Assembly: GCA_007133745.1 (NCBI GenBank)
Contig: SLMC01000442.1
Coordinates: forward strand, 1 to 8,583
DNA from: Kiritimatiellia bacterium
GTDB lineage: Bacteria; Verrucomicrobiota; Kiritimatiellia; UBA8416; SLMC01
Length of the DNA stretch: 8,583 nucleotides
Reading direction: 5' to 3'
Shown: piece by piece, positions 7,265 through 8,583 of the stretch
How the letters are laid out: each line of letters starts with the position of its first letter
How positions within the stretch are numbered: the stretch's first letter is position 1
Translations under genes and position numbers: made by a program
The notes under the pieces: generated by a model
Databases searched by the model: none
What the model was told of the DNA's origin: nothing
What the model saw: only the letters and a program-made list of their open reading frames with translations

Positions 7265-7292
7265 TTGACTCTTCATGCAAAAAAACCATTAT
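7265..7292 (+). promoter_or_regulatory. Candidate promoter of the hydrolase gene
   Basis: TTGACT (7265-7270, 5/6) is followed after 16 bp by CATTAT (7287-7292, 4/6). The -10 lies within the dyad AACCAT-T-ATGGTT (7284-7296), so a repressor bound there could block it. The transcript would start near 7299 and carry the 7309-7324 hairpin in its leader. Confidence 0.3.
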
Positions 7293-7296
7293 GGTT
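7284..7296. promoter_or_regulatory. Dyad AACCAT-T-ATGGTT, operator-like
   Basis: Two perfect 6-bp arms flank a single central base. It overlaps the proposed -10 box of the hydrolase gene, a normal place for an operator. No regulator gene is seen nearby. Short dyads of this size also arise by chance. Confidence 0.3.
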
Positions 7297-7308
7297 CTTC
7301 ATTCGATA

Positions 7309-7324
7309 CTGTCATGTTTGACAG
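7309..7324. promoter_or_regulatory. Dyad CTGTCA-TGTT-TGACAG in the hydrolase leader
   Basis: Two perfect 6-bp arms surround a 4-nt loop, ending 14 bp ahead of the ribosome site at 7339. It could be an operator or an RNA hairpin. The half-site TGACAG also occurs at 7056-7061 and 7190-7195 in the same gap. Confidence 0.32.
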
Positions 7325-7338
7325 AACGTTCACGCTAT

Positions 7339-7345
7339 GGAGGAG
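7339..7345 (+). promoter_or_regulatory. Strong ribosome binding site that decides the hydrolase start
   Basis: GGAGGAG lies 6 nt ahead of the ATG at 7352. An in-frame ATG at 7337 would place this site inside the coding region and has no ribosome site of its own, so 7352 is the better start. Confidence 0.8.
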
Positions 7346-7351
7346 AACCGC

Positions 7352-8389
7352 ATGAAACTGTCCCCCAGCGAAAATCACAGATGGATTATGTCCAGAACCA
7401 CCCGGACATTGGGATTCGACGGAGGCGATGTGCAACCGTGGCAACGTCGCTTGCGACATAAACTCCGGCAACTGGTCGGCGACATGCCGCAAGAGCGGTG
7501 CGATCTCCGCCCGCGACGTCTTTGGATACGCAAGCATCCCCTGGGCACGATCGAGAAAATTGTCTTCACGGCGGAACCGTATGCCGACGTTCCCGCCTAT
7601 GTCTGCTTGCCCAAAGATGTAACGCCGCCGTACCCATTCTTTGTCTGCTTGCAGGGTCATTCCACGGGCATGCATAATTCGATTGCCGTGCAGCGTGACG
7701 ACAACACTTTGCCGCACCGCGTGGAAGGCGACCGCGATTTCGGGCTCGAATGCATGCGTCGCGGCATTGCCGCGTTGTGTATCGAGCAGCGGTCGTTTGG
7801 CGAACGGCGCGAACAAAAACAGAAAATGATCGCCAAGCACGGATGTCATGACGCCACCATGCACGCTTTGATGCTAGGGAGAACACTGATCGGGGAGCGG
7901 GTGTACGATGTCGATCGCGGGATTGATTATCTCGCCTCGCGCGGCGATGCGGACATGAGATCGATCGGGGTTACGGGCAACTCGGGCGGCGGCACAATCA
8001 GTCTTTTTTCCGCGGCGCTCTTGCCGAGAATCGCGCTTGCGATGCCGTCCTGCTATTTCTGCACATTCCGCGACTCCATTATGTCGATCTATCACTGCAT
8101 GGACAATTACATACCGGGATTGCTCAAGCATGCCGAAATGTCGGACGTTATGGGCCTGTTTGCACCCAAGCCCGTCGTGATCGTCGCGGGCAAGGAAGAC
8201 CCTATATTCCCCATTGCGGCAACACGTCGCGCGTTCAGGGAACTGAAACGGATTTACGAAGCCTGCGGTGCGAAAGACCGCTGTCATCTAGTTGTGGGCG
8301 ACGGAGGCCACCGTTTCTACGCCGACAATGCATGGCCCATCATGTTGAAGGAAATCGACCGTCTGCGGCGAACAAAAAAAGATTGTTAA
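7352..8389 (+). CDS. Alpha/beta-hydrolase, acetyl-xylan-esterase / dienelactone-hydrolase type
   Basis: The 345-residue protein has no signal peptide, so it is probably cytoplasmic. The chain fits the alpha/beta-hydrolase fold. After an N-terminal helical cap (about 1-60), a strand leads to VCLQGHSTGMHNS (about 98-110, the oxyanion-hole region). The nucleophile elbow is GNSGGG with S211; the acid is D283 in GKEDPIFP and the base H320 in GDGGHRFY, so the catalytic triad is complete. The layout, with a long insert between the oxyanion loop and the nucleophile that contains CIEQRSFGERREQ, resembles the Abhydrolase_7 / acetyl-xylan-esterase-like group, whose members deacetylate sugars or cleave other small esters. 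The substrate cannot be read from sequence. It appears monocistronic. Its codon third positions look less G+C-rich than those of the envelope operon. Confidence 0.82.
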   Translation: MKLSPSENHRWIMSRTTRTLGFDGGDVQPWQRRLRHKLRQLVGDMPQERCDLRPRRLWIRKHPLGTIEKIVFTAEPYADVPAYVCLPKDVTPPYPFFVCLQGHSTGMHNSIAVQRDDNTLPHRVEGDRDFGLECMRRGIAALCIEQRSFGERREQKQKMIAKHGCHDATMHALMLGRTLIGERVYDVDRGIDYLASRGDADMRSIGVTGNSGGGTISLFSAALLPRIALAMPSCYFCTFRDSIMSIYHCMDNYIPGLLKHAEMSDVMGLFAPKPVVIVAGKEDPIFPIAATRRAFRELKRIYEACGAKDRCHLVVGDGGHRFYADNAWPIMLKEIDRLRRTKKDC

Positions 8390-8390
8390 T

Positions 8391-8468
8391 GGCAACCCCA
8401 AAGGGGTTATGCAACAAAGCCTTTCAGGGTTGGCGTTCAATCATCTTCTCTGACTTTCGAACGAAAGT
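8391..8468. repeat. Hairpin-bearing downstream segment, possible dispersed repeat
   Basis: AACCCC-AAA-GGGGTT (8394-8408) begins 5 bp after the hydrolase stop and has a perfect 6-bp stem, but no T-tract follows. ACTTTCG-AA-CGAAAGT (8453-8468) is a second dyad with 7-bp arms. The wording 'AACCCCAAAGGGGTT ... AGCCTTTCAGGGTTGG' resembles, in my memory, intergenic repeats that recur in planctomycete and related genomes and produce spurious proteins. Only one copy is in this window, so repetition is not shown here. It may also serve as a terminator between convergent genes. Confidence 0.4.
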
Positions 8469-8484
8469 GGACGGTGTGGAAACT

Positions 8485-8583
8485 TCACTGAAGATACTCC
8501 TCCATGAAGGGCTTGAGGACGGCCACTTCTTCCCGCCACGAGGTCGGATGCCATAGGCAGTGCCTAAGCCAGCGTATGAACTG
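8485..8583 (-). CDS. Probable C-terminal fragment of a minus-strand gene, cut by window
   Basis: Reading the minus strand from 8583, 32 codons run open to a TGA at 8485-8487 and end with WREEVAVLKPFMEEYLQ. Codon third positions in this frame are mostly G or C (about 24 of 32), matching the neighbouring genes, while the other two minus frames fit less well: one stops within six codons, the other has a low-G+C third position. The piece is rich in tryptophan and charged residues and looks helical. I do not recognise the family. It would converge on the hydrolase gene across the repeat-like segment. Confidence 0.35.
   Translation of the reverse strand, partial: QFIRWLRHCLWHPTSWREEVAVLKPFMEEYLQ

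Larger units (their letters stand above)
6980..7351. other. AT-richer intergenic region between murJ and the hydrolase gene
   Basis: These 372 bp hold no convincing gene; the short open frames in them lack family sequence and ribosome sites. There is no clear terminator after murJ. The segment contains a 167-bp element bounded by inverted repeats (7020-7186), a small 14-nt hairpin TGCAA-TGCG-TTGCA (7098-7111), a 10-bp palindrome ACAGCGCTGT (7248-7257), a possible promoter (7265-7292) and two further dyads just ahead of the hydrolase. Confidence 0.6.

Noticed and set aside
7065..7268. Short open frame in the intergenic repeat region
   Set aside because: No ribosome site, no family resemblance, and it crosses the right inverted-repeat arm.
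7318..7323. Perfect TTGACA -35 box ahead of the hydrolase
   Set aside because: At 16-18 bp downstream there is only the purine-rich ribosome site and no -10-like sequence; the match is part of the CTGTCA/TGACAG dyad.
7337..7351. ATG 7337 as the start of the hydrolase
   Set aside because: The GGAGGAG ribosome site would lie inside the coding region; it is correctly spaced for ATG 7352.
8332..8556. A 74-codon plus-strand open frame over the end of the hydrolase and the repeat-like segment
   Set aside because: It overlaps the hydrolase C terminus out of frame, has no ribosome site, and its product looks like a translated intergenic repeat.

Overview
The window (about 58% G+C by eye) looks like chromosomal DNA of a Gram-negative bacterium: it carries lipid A and LPS-core genes (lpxK, waaF-like) next to peptidoglycan genes (amidase, murJ). 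From the feel of the protein sequences (PVC-type amidase and MurJ wording, a TPR gene ahead of lpxK, a RAYT-like transposase with a DnaA-like tail), my best guess is the PVC superphylum, in particular Kiritimatiellota, Lentisphaerota or Verrucomicrobiota. That is inference from memory; no marker gene in the window fixes it.

Layout. (1) 1-545, plus strand: the C-terminal 180 residues of a REP-associated (RAYT / Y1 HUH-type) transposase, cut by the window edge. (2) 546-699: a non-coding gap between convergent genes that holds a long imperfect hairpin and a perfect 14-bp palindrome. (3) 700-1725, minus strand: a secreted zinc-dependent N-acetylmuramoyl-L-alanine amidase. (4) 1726-1837: a divergent promoter region. 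(5) 1838-6979, plus strand: a tightly packed four-gene envelope operon, TPR protein - LpxK - heptosyltransferase (WaaF-like) - MurJ, with junctions of 0 bp, 10 bp and a 4-bp ATGA overlap. (6) 6980-7351: an AT-richer intergenic region with a REPIN-like pair of inverted repeats and small dyads. (7) 7352-8389, plus strand: a cytoplasmic alpha/beta-hydrolase of the acetyl-xylan-esterase/dienelactone-hydrolase type. (8) 8390-8583: a hairpin-bearing segment that resembles a dispersed repeat, then a probable C-terminal fragment of a minus-strand gene.

How the genes work together. LpxK phosphorylates the lipid A precursor, the WaaF-like enzyme adds a sugar (probably heptose) to the inner core, MurJ flips lipid II, and the divergent amidase trims peptidoglycan. 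The region is therefore an envelope-biogenesis cluster. The TPR protein is its only uncharacterised member and could be a scaffold. The transposase fragment and the hydrolase lie outside this cluster, and the DNA around them is repeat-rich.

I see no CRISPR array, tRNA, rRNA or defence locus. The most unusual protein-level point is a MurJ that appears to lack two charged residues known to matter in E. coli MurJ (D39 and R270). I do not claim a new biological system here.
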